This document shows, piece after piece, positions 18,150-26,719 of a stretch of 64,000 bases of DNA (position 1 is its first letter; each line of letters begins with the position of its first letter). Under the pieces are notes generated by a model. That model saw only the letters and a list, made by a program, of their open reading frames with translations, did no database searches and was not told the DNA's origin. The DNA comes from Ruminococcus sp. AM36-2AA (lineage in GTDB: Bacteria; Bacillota; Clostridia; Lachnospirales; Lachnospiraceae). The DNA lies in contig NZ_QTYB01000004.1 in assembly GCF_003461955.1 (NCBI RefSeq), positions 1 through 64,000 on the forward strand, in the 5' to 3' direction. The position numbers and the translations under genes were made by a program.

Positions 18150-18224
18150 CCCACCTGTTGGTATTTTTTTGAAGTGACTATAGATTACCAGATGAGAGGA
18201 ACCAGCCGGGTTTTACTTTTTTTG
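18150..18224 (-). repeat. 75-bp island repeat, copy C
   Basis: Nearly the same as copy A over its full length. On the minus strand it reads AAAAAAAGTAAAACCCGG, then a CATCTGGTAATCTATAG core, ACTTCAAAAAAATACC and AGGTGGGAGG. Its last bases form the ribosome binding site of the small lipoprotein gene. Confidence 0.8.
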
Positions 18225-18262
18225 TGTTTTGATTAGAAAAAAATATAACTGACCCGTAATGT

Positions 18263-19723
18263 TTAGATTAATTCAATTGTTTTTATATTCCCCATGTTAA
18301 TTGTATCAAAAAGATAGTCACCATTTTCATTAACACATTTCCAACTACGATCCAGCGGGATATCAGAAAACTCTCTCGCTGTTTGAAGTCTGCCTGCCGC
18401 AGTTCTCATCAATGCCCCGGCAGTTTCATCCAAAATATAAGCAACTCCATCTTTATAAAAAGTAATAGTTGCATAACCTTTTTCAAATGCGCTGAATATC
18501 TTTTCTTCCCTGGTATTATAAACTATAGCTTCCAGATGTGTTCCTTCCTGATTTTCTGATGAGATATTCTGTTCAACTATTAATTTTCCTTCCGAAAAAT
18601 CATATCTGGTACCTTGAATTGGTTCTCCTATAATATTCCACGATGTGTCAAAAAGCGCTACATAATCTTTTTCATCATTTCCTCTTAAAGGAAGTGCAAC
18701 GCAGCCATCTTCAAATACCAAATTGTCCGGTAAAGCAGCCATTCTGATTTTTTCAGCATATTCATTATCCATTACTTTAAATTCACCTGACGAAACATTA
18801 TAAGAAACCAAGTGATCTCCATAGTCCTCCAATATACAATATCCCTCATTTATATAATTATCACTTCCCCAGTTCCATCCTAAATCTCCGGTTATAGCTA
18901 TTTCATTCAAATTTCCCATTATATCCATTAAAATCATCTTCGATCTATAACCTGTAACATTCGGATCTTCATAATCAAATCCCAAAACCGCTGTATCTTC
19001 ATAAAAGTAAACATTATCATCCGATGAAGTAGTTTTCTCTACCCATTTGTTGCCCTGTGTACAATAATACATTCGAACCCAGTTTCCATCATTGTTCAGA
19101 TTTCCATAACTCCATACACCTTTTCCGCAATATGTAATTTCGTTAACAGGGTCTGTACCTTCTATGGAAAATTCTGTAATTTCATTTCCACTTTCATCAT
19201 ATAATTTATATACATATCCTGCACTGTCAAAATTCGAATTATATTCTTCTATCCAAATTTGTCCTCCATCATATGCTTTCGCTTTAATATTATCAGATAT
19301 ATCATATTTATTTATTATGTTTCCATTTAAATCAATCTGATAAACAGCATTTTCTGTTTCTATAAAAGAATATCCATTTGAAAAAGGTGAAATATTTGAT
19401 ATCTCAGATTCATTCACAAAAAAGAGAGCATTACCTTCCTTGTCAATACATGCATAACCCGAACCCAAGTCATCTGCATCTCCCTGTATCCATTCCACAC
19501 CTTCATTAAATCTGTAATTTATCCTGACATTAAAAGATGTCTCCGCTACGTTTTCTGTATTATTTTCTGTATTAGTTACAGTATTCTCACTCGAACTGCT
19601 CTCTGTTGCTGTCTCTTCCTCTCTTTCTCCATTCTTCACATTTCTATTATTTGAGCATCCCGTTATCATAAATGCAGAGCAAATTAAAGTTATTATTATA
19701 AAACAATATTTTTTCTTGTGCAT
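18263..19723 (-). CDS. large lipoprotein with WG-like repeats
   Basis: A 486-residue predicted lipoprotein. The lipobox MITGC places the lipidated Cys near residue 23. A Ser/Thr/Glu/Asn-rich linker of about 45 residues follows, then a long region of short repeats of the type GYACIDKEGNALF and DLNGNIINKYD, like WG (KWG) beta-repeats. This suggests a surface beta-propeller or solenoid binding protein without an assignable ligand. A 20-codon extension upstream is open, but the ATG at 19723 follows AAAGGTGAG and gives a proper signal peptide. Strongly AT-rich with many AAT/AAA codons, unlike the metabolic genes nearby, which hints at transfer. Confidence 0.75.
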   Translation of the reverse strand: MHKKKYCFIIITLICSAFMITGCSNNRNVKNGEREEETATESSSSENTVTNTENNTENVAETSFNVRINYRFNEGVEWIQGDADDLGSGYACIDKEGNALFFVNESEISNISPFSNGYSFIETENAVYQIDLNGNIINKYDISDNIKAKAYDGGQIWIEEYNSNFDSAGYVYKLYDESGNEITEFSIEGTDPVNEITYCGKGVWSYGNLNNDGNWVRMYYCTQGNKWVEKTTSSDDNVYFYEDTAVLGFDYEDPNVTGYRSKMILMDIMGNLNEIAITGDLGWNWGSDNYINEGYCILEDYGDHLVSYNVSSGEFKVMDNEYAEKIRMAALPDNLVFEDGCVALPLRGNDEKDYVALFDTSWNIIGEPIQGTRYDFSEGKLIVEQNISSENQEGTHLEAIVYNTREEKIFSAFEKGYATITFYKDGVAYILDETAGALMRTAAGRLQTAREFSDIPLDRSWKCVNENGDYLFDTINMGNIKTIELI

Positions 19724-19815
19724 TTTCTTTCTCACCTTTCTCCATAAATATCCATCAATACAATAACTGATTTTTAGCATCAATCGTCTATATCATTTTT
19801 ATTGTTCACAGTCTC

Positions 19816-20094
19816 TTATCTTTTTCTGCGTCCTAAAAATGTTCCAGCAAAAATAACACCACATACTCCTCCAAGGCCATAAAAAATAGTAGCTCCTCTG
19901 CTGAAATCATTCTCTCTTTTTTGATTTCCTCCTAATACTCCACTATGTATAGAATTATATTTTCCATCTACAACATAGCCAGTTGAATACGGTACTCCGT
20001 GCTGAGACTCTGCACCATAATCATATGCTTTACCCATAAAAAGGAAAAAAATCACTCCCAACATAGTTAATATTCTTACTACTTTCTTACTCAT
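19816..20094 (-). CDS. small secreted or membrane protein, unknown
   Basis: A 92-residue protein with a signal-peptide-like N terminus (KKVVRILTMLGVIFFLFMG) and a C-terminal hydrophobic segment (TIFYGLGGVCGVIFAGTFLG) ending in basic residues. The middle part carries Tyr/Gly-rich sequence. No family was recognised. The start was placed at 20094 because AAAGGAGAG lies just upstream. The reading frame is open for another 33 codons but without a binding site, and it would overlap the preceding gene. Part of the AT-rich island. Confidence 0.6.
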   Translation of the reverse strand: MSKKVVRILTMLGVIFFLFMGKAYDYGAESQHGVPYSTGYVVDGKYNSIHSGVLGGNQKRENDFSRGATIFYGLGGVCGVIFAGTFLGRRKR

Positions 20095-20128
20095 TTTGCT
20101 CTCTCCTTTTATTTCCTTTAAAATAGCC

Positions 20129-20176
20129 AATGGGACGGAGAAATATGGCTTGAGCACCAGAAAACACCGTCCCATT
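20129..20176 (-). other. intergenic inverted repeat
   Basis: AATGGGACGG and CCGTCCCATT form a 10-bp stem around a 28-nt loop between the DUF2500-like and small membrane protein genes. There is no good T run, so a role in mRNA processing or weak termination is equally possible. Confidence 0.5.
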
Positions 20177-20189
20177 TCTGTTTTATTTC

Positions 20190-20564
20190 TCATCCCCAGC
20201 TTCCAAACTGATGAGTATTTTGATTTCTCATTCCTTCTCTTTGAAATGCTTCAATAGTCATTCCTTTATATCTGAGGATACCAACATCGCCAGCTGAGAG
20301 AATCATCTTATGTGCATTAAGATTTCTAAGTTTTAAACGTTCTCCATTTTCAAATTCAACAACATACCATTCAATCTCTCCAAGGCTGTATATTTTTTCC
20401 AAAATTTTAACTCTTCTTGTAATTAAAGGTTTATTATTATCCATTCTTTTCACAAAATAAACCGCTACCCATGCCAAAATTGCCATAGCTATTAATATTC
20501 CAAATAAAACTGGAAATAAAGCTATAAGATCATCCATATTATATCTGCTAACTCTAATCGTCAT
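20190..20564 (-). CDS. DUF2500-like membrane-anchored protein
   Basis: A 124-residue protein with one N-terminal transmembrane helix (about 16-38) and a small beta-rich domain. The part YVVEFENGERLKLRNL ... LSAGDVGILRYKG resembles the DUF2500 fold, small membrane-anchored domains of unknown role. The first ATG follows GAGGTGG, and another in-frame ATG nine codons later is possible. It is the first gene of the AT-rich minus-strand island. Confidence 0.65.
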   Translation of the reverse strand: MTIRVSRYNMDDLIALFPVLFGILIAMAILAWVAVYFVKRMDNNKPLITRRVKILEKIYSLGEIEWYVVEFENGERLKLRNLNAHKMILSAGDVGILRYKGMTIEAFQREGMRNQNTHQFGSWG

Positions 20565-20645
20565 TTTTCCACCTCACACTCTTTCTCTTTAGAAAATATT
20601 AATATATTATTTTTATATGCAATCACGTGTTCTTCCGATTACCAG

Positions 20646-21362
20646 ATGGGGATCTTATATCAGGATTCGGAAATTTTACAGGCGTTGTGGAATCTTTTCC
20701 GCTCCCATCAGGATCTCTGCCAGCCTGTATTCCAGACATTTCCTATTGTCGCAGATGATCTGCCGTCCCTTTTTCAGTTTGTTGCAAACACAAGGGCTTC
20801 TGCCGATGTGACAATCTTTATCCAGCCTGAAGCATGTATTTTACCATTTCTGCGAAGAGATCTGCTGGAAGAGATTTTTAATTACAATATTCCCGGAGCA
20901 GATGCTGTTATCTCTATGGCAGATGCTTTATTTATCGATAATATGCAGAGGATCAAAGATGAAAAATTCATCATATACTTTACAGAATATGGTATGACAC
21001 GCTTTCTACAGGATGGATTATTCGAAGAAATCCCATCCACGTTTTACCATCCTCTGACTGTGAAACAGCGTATCCGTATCCTTCATGAAATCGCTCAGTG
21101 CTGTCAGAAGGGTGCTTATCGGATCCTGAAAAAACCTTTGAATCATCTGTCTGAAAATCTTCGAATGGCTCTTTGTGGAAATACGTGTTCCCTTACCTAT
21201 CAGACAAATGCCGGAGAGCATATGTGCTTTGCGATCACTGAACCGTTTATCCTTCAGATTTTTCAGGATTTCCTGACAAATATGGACCCGGATGTTTATT
21301 ACACACCGGAAGAATCTGCTGCGATCATTAACCGTATGATCCGTCAATTGGAATCAAAATAA
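20646..21362 (+). CDS. unrecognised protein, possibly truncated at the 5' end
   Basis: A 238-residue ORF of normal codon use without signal peptide or membrane segment. No family was recognised. It is rich in Phe/Leu helices and resembles the C-terminal part of a longer cytosolic regulator. The ATG has no ribosome binding site, and the sequence before it is AT-rich island DNA. The stretch GATTACCAGATGGGG at the start recalls the GATTACCAGATGAGAG core of the 75-bp repeat. This suggests that the N-terminal part, perhaps a helix-turn-helix domain, was lost when the island formed. Confidence 0.5.
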   Translation: MGILYQDSEILQALWNLFRSHQDLCQPVFQTFPIVADDLPSLFQFVANTRASADVTIFIQPEACILPFLRRDLLEEIFNYNIPGADAVISMADALFIDNMQRIKDEKFIIYFTEYGMTRFLQDGLFEEIPSTFYHPLTVKQRIRILHEIAQCCQKGAYRILKKPLNHLSENLRMALCGNTCSLTYQTNAGEHMCFAITEPFILQIFQDFLTNMDPDVYYTPEESAAIINRMIRQLESK

Positions 21363-21376
21363 TATATGAGGGAAAC

Positions 21377-21430
21377 AAAAAGAATGCCGTCCCATCATTT
21401 CATTTGATGATAGAACAGCATTCTTTTTAT
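21377..21430. terminator. bidirectional terminator between the 20646 ORF and trpA
   Basis: AAAAAGAATGC (21377-21387) pairs with GCATTCTTTTT (21418-21428), with an inner CATCATTT..GATGATAG region. A and T runs make it usable from both convergent units, including the end of the trp operon. Confidence 0.75.
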
Positions 21431-21475
21431 TATGCTCCTATGTCTTCAACTATATAAATATCCATAACAGCTCAA

Positions 21476-22249
21476 TTATCTTATGGCATCCTTCATCTCT
21501 TTCACATACGCCTTCACCTTCGGCACGCAGTCTTTGCCGTAGGCTCCGCAGAGCTTCACAATAGCTGATCCAACAATAGCACCATCGGACTGATCGGCCA
21601 TTTTTTTTGCCTGCTCCGGAGTGGAAATTCCGAATCCTACTGCACATGGAATGTCTTTCTGGGATTTTACCAGTTTTACCATGGCCCCGATGTCGGTTGT
21701 GATGTTGGTTCGCATTCCTGTAACTCCAAGCGAAGATACGCAGTACACAAAACCTTCTGCCTCTTTGGCGATCATGGCAATTCGTTCATGGGAGGTCGGC
21801 GCGATCAGGGAGATCAGATCCAGGCCGTACTGTTTGCAGACAGCGTCGAACTCTTCTTTTTCTTCGAACGGAACATCAGGAAGGATCAGCCCGTCCATTC
21901 CAATCTCTGCTGCTTTTTTGATAAAGCGTTCCGTTCCATAAGAAAATACTACGTTGGCATAGGTCATAAACACCATGGGAATTTTTGTATTTTTACGGAT
22001 TTTTTCTACCATTGCAAAAATTTTATCTGTAGTGACTCCGCCGGACAGTGCCCGGACATTGGCTTCCTGGATCACCGGTCCCTCTGCGGTAGGGTCTGAA
22101 AACGGAATTCCAAGCTCGATCAGGTCTGCGCCTGCTTCTTCCATTGCATATACCAGCTGCTCGGTAACCTCCAGTGACGGATCTCCGCAGGTTACAAAAG
22201 GAATAAATGCCTTTCCGTTTGCAAAAGCTTCTGTAATTCTCTTATTCAT
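21476..22249 (-). CDS. trpA: tryptophan synthase alpha chain
   Basis: A 257-residue TIM-barrel alpha subunit that splits indole-3-glycerol phosphate into indole and glyceraldehyde 3-phosphate. Catalytic residues are in [20 protein letters not shown] (Glu near 46, Asp near 57), and the phosphate-binding part [10 protein letters not shown] lies near 210. The ATG at 22249 follows GGGGAGGATATTC and overlaps the last codons of trpB by eight bases, so translation is coupled. The longer frame lies inside trpB and was rejected. Last gene of the operon. Confidence 0.96.
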   Translation of the reverse strand: MNKRITEAFANGKAFIPFVTCGDPSLEVTEQLVYAMEEAGADLIELGIPFSDPTAEGPVIQEANVRALSGGVTTDKIFAMVEKIRKNTKIPMVFMTYANVVFSYGTERFIKKAAEIGMDGLILPDVPFEEKEEFDAVCKQYGLDLISLIAPTSHERIAMIAKEAEGFVYCVSSLGVTGMRTNITTDIGAMVKLVKSQKDIPCAVGFGISTPEQAKKMADQSDGAIVGSAIVKLCGAYGKDCVPKVKAYVKEMKDAIR

Positions 22250-23426
22250 GAATATCCTCCCCTCTGTAGCGGGCGATTGCCGCACAGTCTTTATCTCCAC
22301 GTCCTGAAATGGTAACTACCATGATCTTGTCTTTTCCAAGTGTTGGTGCGATCTTTTTCGCATAGGCTACTGCATGAGCACTTTCAATTGCCGGAATAAT
22401 TCCTTCTGTTCTGGAAAGATACTCAAATGCATCTACTGCCTCATCATCGGTTACCGGCACATATTCTGCTCTTCCGATGTCATAAAGGTGTGCATGCTCC
22501 GGTCCTACGCCCGGGTAATCCAGACCTGCGGAGATGGAGTATACCGGTGCGATCTGTCCGTACTCATCCTGGCAGAAATAGGATTTCATACCATGGAAGA
22601 TTCCCAGACGGCCGGTTGCGATGGTTGCTGCAGTCTCTGCAGTATTCACACCGCGGCCTGCTGCCTCACATCCGATCAGACGGACATCTTTGTCATCAAT
22701 AAAATTATAAAAAGTTCCGATGGCATTGGAGCCGCCGCCTACGCAGGCCAGGACAACATCCGGAAGTCTGCCCTCTTTTTCCAGCACCTGCTCTTTGATC
22801 TCCTTGGAAATAACTGCCTGGAAATCACGGACAATAGTCGGGAACGGGTGGGGTCCCATAACAGATCCCAGTACATAGTGGGTGTCTGCGATACGGTTTG
22901 TCCACTCACGCATAGTCTCGGAAACGGCATCTTTTAAAGTTGCGGTTCCGCTTGTGACTGCATGGACTTTCGCTCCGAGGAGACGCATTTTGTATACATT
23001 TAGGGCCTGACGCTCGGTATCCTCTTTTCCCATGAAGACTTCACATTCCATGCCCATCAGCGCTGCTGCGGTTGCAGTTGCCACGCCGTGCTGACCTGCA
23101 CCGGTCTCTGCAATGACACGGGTCTTTCCCATTTTTTTTGCCAGAAGCACCTGACCTAATACATTATTGATCTTGTGTGCACCTGTGTGGTTCAGATCCT
23201 CACGTTTCAGATAGATTTTGGCTCCGCCCAGATCTTCGGTCATGTGTGCCGCATAGTAAAGACGGGAAGGTCTTCCTGCGTATTCATTGAGAAGCTCTGT
23301 GAGCTCGCGGTTGAATTCCGGGTCGTTTTTGTAATGGTTGTATGCTTCCTCAAGCTCCAGAACGGCGTTCATCAGTGTTTCCGGGATGTACTGTCCGCCA
23401 TGGATGCCGAATCTTCCTTTTGACAT
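22242..23426 (-). CDS. trpB: tryptophan synthase beta chain
   Basis: A 394-residue PLP enzyme that joins indole and serine to tryptophan. The PLP lysine is in [14 protein letters not shown] (Lys near 86). The glycine-rich phosphate loop [10 protein letters not shown] is near 227. Length and sequence are typical of TrpB1. It has a strong GGAGG site. It sits one base after trpF and overlaps trpA. Confidence 0.97.
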   Translation of the reverse strand: MSKGRFGIHGGQYIPETLMNAVLELEEAYNHYKNDPEFNRELTELLNEYAGRPSRLYYAAHMTEDLGGAKIYLKREDLNHTGAHKINNVLGQVLLAKKMGKTRVIAETGAGQHGVATATAAALMGMECEVFMGKEDTERQALNVYKMRLLGAKVHAVTSGTATLKDAVSETMREWTNRIADTHYVLGSVMGPHPFPTIVRDFQAVISKEIKEQVLEKEGRLPDVVLACVGGGSNAIGTFYNFIDDKDVRLIGCEAAGRGVNTAETAATIATGRLGIFHGMKSYFCQDEYGQIAPVYSISAGLDYPGVGPEHAHLYDIGRAEYVPVTDDEAVDAFEYLSRTEGIIPAIESAHAVAYAKKIAPTLGKDKIMVVTISGRGDKDCAAIARYRGEDIHE

Positions 23427-23427
23427 G

Positions 23428-24120
23428 TTAAAAATCCTCCTTTATGTTCCTCACGGTCTGTACCGCTTTCACTATTTTATCCGGGTCTTTGTGCCCATCG
23501 GTTTCTACACTGCTGCTTAAGTCCACAGCCCAGGGATGAAGCATTTTTATGGCTGTTTCCAAATTATCACACCCAAGGCCTCCGGCCAGAAACCAGGGAC
23601 GTTTTATGGACGGTACCAGGCTCCAGTCAAAGGTCTCACCGGTGCCCCCGGCTCCCTGATCCAGAAGAATGTAATCTGCTTCCGAACGGATCGCCCGCTT
23701 TACATCTTCTTCTGTTTTTATGGAAAAAGCTTTTATCAGAAGCTGGTCTGTCATAATCTTAAGCTGTCTGATATAATCTTCGTTTTCCTGTCCGTGAAGC
23801 TGTGCCAGGGAAATGGTTCCTTCGTTTAAAAGCTGTGCGGGAAGTTCCACCGGTGCATTGACGAATACGCCTACCGGCAAAATACTCTCATCCAGCTTTT
23901 CCCGGAGAGTTCGTAACTGAGCTCCTGTGACGTTTCTTCTGCTTTTTGGAAATTCTACAATGAATCCACAGAAGTCTGGTTTTGCTTCATTAACTGCCTG
24001 AATGTCCTCCAGGCGGGTAAGGCCGCAGATCTTGATCCTGGTTCTGACCGGCTTCTCCTGCTGTTTCCGATCCGCACAGCCTCTTTCCTGTCGTATGGTG
24101 TTGTTCTGTTCTGTTTTCAT
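23428..24120 (-). CDS. trpF: phosphoribosylanthranilate isomerase
   Basis: A 230-residue TIM-barrel isomerase for the Amadori step of tryptophan synthesis. The family start [13 protein letters not shown] (general base Cys) appears only at residue 28, so the protein carries an unusual polar N-terminal extension of about 26 residues. Further signatures are QLHGQE, the catalytic Asp in [15 protein letters not shown], and FLAGGL. The ATG at 24120 overlaps the trpC stop as ATGA, so the extension is likely translated. There is no nearer start with a good site. Confidence 0.94.
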   Translation of the reverse strand: MKTEQNNTIRQERGCADRKQQEKPVRTRIKICGLTRLEDIQAVNEAKPDFCGFIVEFPKSRRNVTGAQLRTLREKLDESILPVGVFVNAPVELPAQLLNEGTISLAQLHGQENEDYIRQLKIMTDQLLIKAFSIKTEEDVKRAIRSEADYILLDQGAGGTGETFDWSLVPSIKRPWFLAGGLGCDNLETAIKMLHPWAVDLSSSVETDGHKDPDKIVKAVQTVRNIKEDF

Positions 24121-24911
24121 CTCAGTGCTCCGCCATTTAACTCTTCCAACGCCGCTTTTTTGTCCGGGCTTCTCATCAGGGTTTCACCGATCAGAACGGC
24201 GCCTACCCGGTTTCTTTCCAGGATGGCAATGTCTCCGGCATTTTTGATGCCACTCTCGGAAACAAATACCACATTGTACGGTGCCAGGTTTCGAAGACGG
24301 ATGCTGTTATTCATATCAACTTTGAAGGTTTTCAGATCACGGTTATTTACACCGACGATCTTCGCTCCTGCTTTCAGTGCTCTTGCCACTTCTTCCTCAT
24401 CGTGGGCTTCCACCAGTGCATCCATTCCCAGAGATTCTGCCAGCTCTCTGTATTCCAGGAGTTCCTGATCATCCAGAATGGTGCAGATCAGAAGCACTGC
24501 CGATGCGCCAAATGCTTTTGCCTGATAGATCATGTACTTATCCACCGTAAAGTCTTTCCGGAGGACCGGGATATCCACCGTTTCCGTGATCTCACGAAGA
24601 TAAGTATCACTTCCCATGAAATAAAAAGGCTCTGTAAGGCAGGAGATTGCGGATGCACCTGCTGCCTCGTATTCTTTCGCAATTTCCACATATGGAAAAT
24701 CCGGTGCGATCAGCCCCTTGGAGGGGGATGCTTTTTTTACTTCACAGATGTAGGACATGCCCGGTTTTTTCAGGGCTTCCAGAAAGGAAGGCTGCTGTGG
24801 TGCTTTTTCTGCCAGAGCTTTCAGCTGTTCCAGAGGAAGCTGAATTTTTTCCTTCTGGATACGTTTTCTTGTCTTTTCTGCGATTTCTTCCAGAATGTTT
24901 TTTTCACTCAT
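24117..24911 (-). CDS. trpC: indole-3-glycerol phosphate synthase
   Basis: A 264-residue TIM-barrel enzyme that closes the indole ring. Signatures are VKKASPSKGLI (near 52), LRKDFTVDKY (catalytic Lys near 107), GVNNRDLKTF (near 178) and VSESGI (near 207). The start at 24911 follows AGGAGA. Nine upstream codons lack a site. It overlaps trpF by four bases. The 111-bp gap to trpD contains CGGCAA and TTGCCG ends that could pair in the mRNA. Confidence 0.96.
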   Translation of the reverse strand: MSEKNILEEIAEKTRKRIQKEKIQLPLEQLKALAEKAPQQPSFLEALKKPGMSYICEVKKASPSKGLIAPDFPYVEIAKEYEAAGASAISCLTEPFYFMGSDTYLREITETVDIPVLRKDFTVDKYMIYQAKAFGASAVLLICTILDDQELLEYRELAESLGMDALVEAHDEEEVARALKAGAKIVGVNNRDLKTFKVDMNNSIRLRNLAPYNVVFVSESGIKNAGDIAILERNRVGAVLIGETLMRSPDKKAALEELNGGALR

Positions 24912-25022
24912 TCTTTGTTTGTCTCCTCGATATTTCAACTCTCATTCGGCAATTTCAAGGAGTCTGACAACTTAATATTTCAATTAATGGGGTTGCCGAT
25001 TCCTCTCCTCCCGCCATTATCC

Positions 25023-26036
25023 TCAAATTTCATTGCTTAATCTGATAAATTCCTCAAGCTTCGCTGCGGCGGCTCCGCTGTCGATCAGATTTTCTGCCAT
25101 CTTCACGCCGGCTTCCAGGCTCTCTGCTTTTCCTGCGATATAAAGTGCGGCACCTGCGTTCATGCATACAGCCTGACGCTTCGGGCCTTTTTCGGTTCCG
25201 TTTACAATGGCTTTTGTGATCTCTGCATTTTCTGCCGGTGTGCCACCTGCAAGTTCCTCTTTGCTGCAGCGAGTGTAACCGAACTGCTCCGGTGTGATCT
25301 CGTAGGACTGGAACCATCCATCCTTGATCTCGCATACAGAAGTCGGTGCACTCATGGAGATCTCATCCAGCTTGTCCTGTCCGAAAACAACCATTCCACG
25401 GTTCACGCCAAGTTTCATCATAACCTGCGCCAGAGGCTCTACCAGTGACTGATCGAAGACTCCCATCAGCTCCATGTTTGCACCTGCCGGGTTGCTTAAT
25501 GGTCCGAGGATATTAAATACTGTACGGATTCCCAGCTCTTTTCGGATCGGTGCCACATATTTCATGGCAATGTGATAATTCTGTGCGAACAGGAAACAAA
25601 TGTTGATCTTTTTCAGGATTTCGGCACTTTTTTCTGGCGGAATGGTAATCTTTACGCCAAGAGCTTCCAGAACATCTGCGGCTCCGCTCTTGGAGGATGC
25701 TGCACGGTTTCCGTGTTTTGCAACCGGAACGCCTCCTGCCGCGATCACAAGAGAAGAAGTTGTGGAAATGTTGAAGGAGTTTGCTCCGTCACCGCCGGTT
25801 CCTACAATCTCCAGGACATCCATATCGTGAAGAAGTTTGATGCAGTGTGCACGCATACCTGCTGCAGATGCTGTGATCTCATCAATGGTTTCGCCTTTCA
25901 TGGAAAGTGCGGTCAGGTAGGATGCCATCTGTACCGGTGTTGCCGCTCCATCCATGATCTCATTCATTACGGATTCTGCTTCGTCATATCTAAGATCTTC
26001 TTTTTTTGAAAGTTTGATGATTGCTTCTCTGATCAT
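25023..26036 (-). CDS. trpD: anthranilate phosphoribosyltransferase
   Basis: A 337-residue transferase that adds phosphoribosyl to anthranilate. The PRPP-binding signature [15 protein letters not shown] lies near 77-91 and [20 protein letters not shown] near 105-124. Separate from trpG, unlike fused enteric TrpGD. The start follows GGAGGG. The 104-bp gap between trpG and trpD carries a short hairpin (ACTGTCC/GGACAGT near 26110-26131). Confidence 0.96.
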   Translation of the reverse strand: MIREAIIKLSKKEDLRYDEAESVMNEIMDGAATPVQMASYLTALSMKGETIDEITASAAGMRAHCIKLLHDMDVLEIVGTGGDGANSFNISTTSSLVIAAGGVPVAKHGNRAASSKSGAADVLEALGVKITIPPEKSAEILKKINICFLFAQNYHIAMKYVAPIRKELGIRTVFNILGPLSNPAGANMELMGVFDQSLVEPLAQVMMKLGVNRGMVVFGQDKLDEISMSAPTSVCEIKDGWFQSYEITPEQFGYTRCSKEELAGGTPAENAEITKAIVNGTEKGPKRQAVCMNAGAALYIAGKAESLEAGVKMAENLIDSGAAAAKLEEFIRLSNEI

Positions 26037-26140
26037 TCTTGTTCCCTCCTGTTCTGTAACGATCCTATCTTTTATGGATTACCATTCTCTGTCTTACAAC
26101 TTCCGTACTGTCCGTTATCCGGGACAGTTTCTGTTCAATT

Positions 26141-26719
26141 TTACTTTTCCCTTACAACTTTCATAAAGTTTTCGATCATCGTTTTTCCATCTGGTGTCAT
26201 AACCGATTCCGGATGGAACTGTAATCCGAAGATCGGATATTTTTTATGTTCCAGTGCCATCACCTCTCCGTCCTCAGATTCTGCGGTAACGACCAGTTCT
26301 TCGGGTAACGTATCCCGGAGCGCTGCCAGTGAATGATATCTGGCTGCCAGGAAAGTATCCGGCAATCCCTCAAATATCTGACTCTCACCAACTTTATGGA
26401 TTTCCTTCTGCTTGCCGTGCATCAGCTCTTTTGCATAGGAGACGGTACCTCCAAATGCTTCACAGATGGACTGATGCCCAAGGCAGATACCCAGGATCGG
26501 CAGCCTGTCTTTGAAATATTTTATGGATTCAATGCAGATTCCCGCATCTTCCGGACGCCCCGGGCCCGGAGAAAGGATCAGGGCTTCCGGTTTCATATCC
26601 TCCAGCTCCTGTATGGTTACTTCGTCATTTCGTACGACCCTGATATCCGGCTCCACAGAACCGATCAGCTGGTAAACATTATAGGAAAAGCTATCATAAT
26701 TATCGATCAGTACTATCAT
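26141..26719 (-). CDS. trpG: anthranilate synthase component II (glutamine amidotransferase)
   Basis: A 192-residue class I glutamine amidotransferase that feeds ammonia to TrpE. The triad is visible: Cys in LGICLGHQSI (near 79), and His and Glu in LQFHPESVMT (near 168-170). Its oxyanion stretch LSPGPGRPEDAG is near 50. The ATG at 26719 overlaps the trpE stop as ATGA and follows GGAGGG. The 20 codons further upstream are within trpE and are not family-like. Confidence 0.96.
   Translation of the reverse strand: MIVLIDNYDSFSYNVYQLIGSVEPDIRVVRNDEVTIQELEDMKPEALILSPGPGRPEDAGICIESIKYFKDRLPILGICLGHQSICEAFGGTVSYAKELMHGKQKEIHKVGESQIFEGLPDTFLAARYHSLAALRDTLPEELVVTAESEDGEVMALEHKKYPIFGLQFHPESVMTPDGKTMIENFMKVVREK

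Noticed and set aside
16824..18224. 75-bp repeats considered as a CRISPR array or integron attC sites
   Set aside because: Three degenerate copies spaced by whole genes, with no uniform spacers, no cas genes, no integrase and no clear dyad of the attC type.
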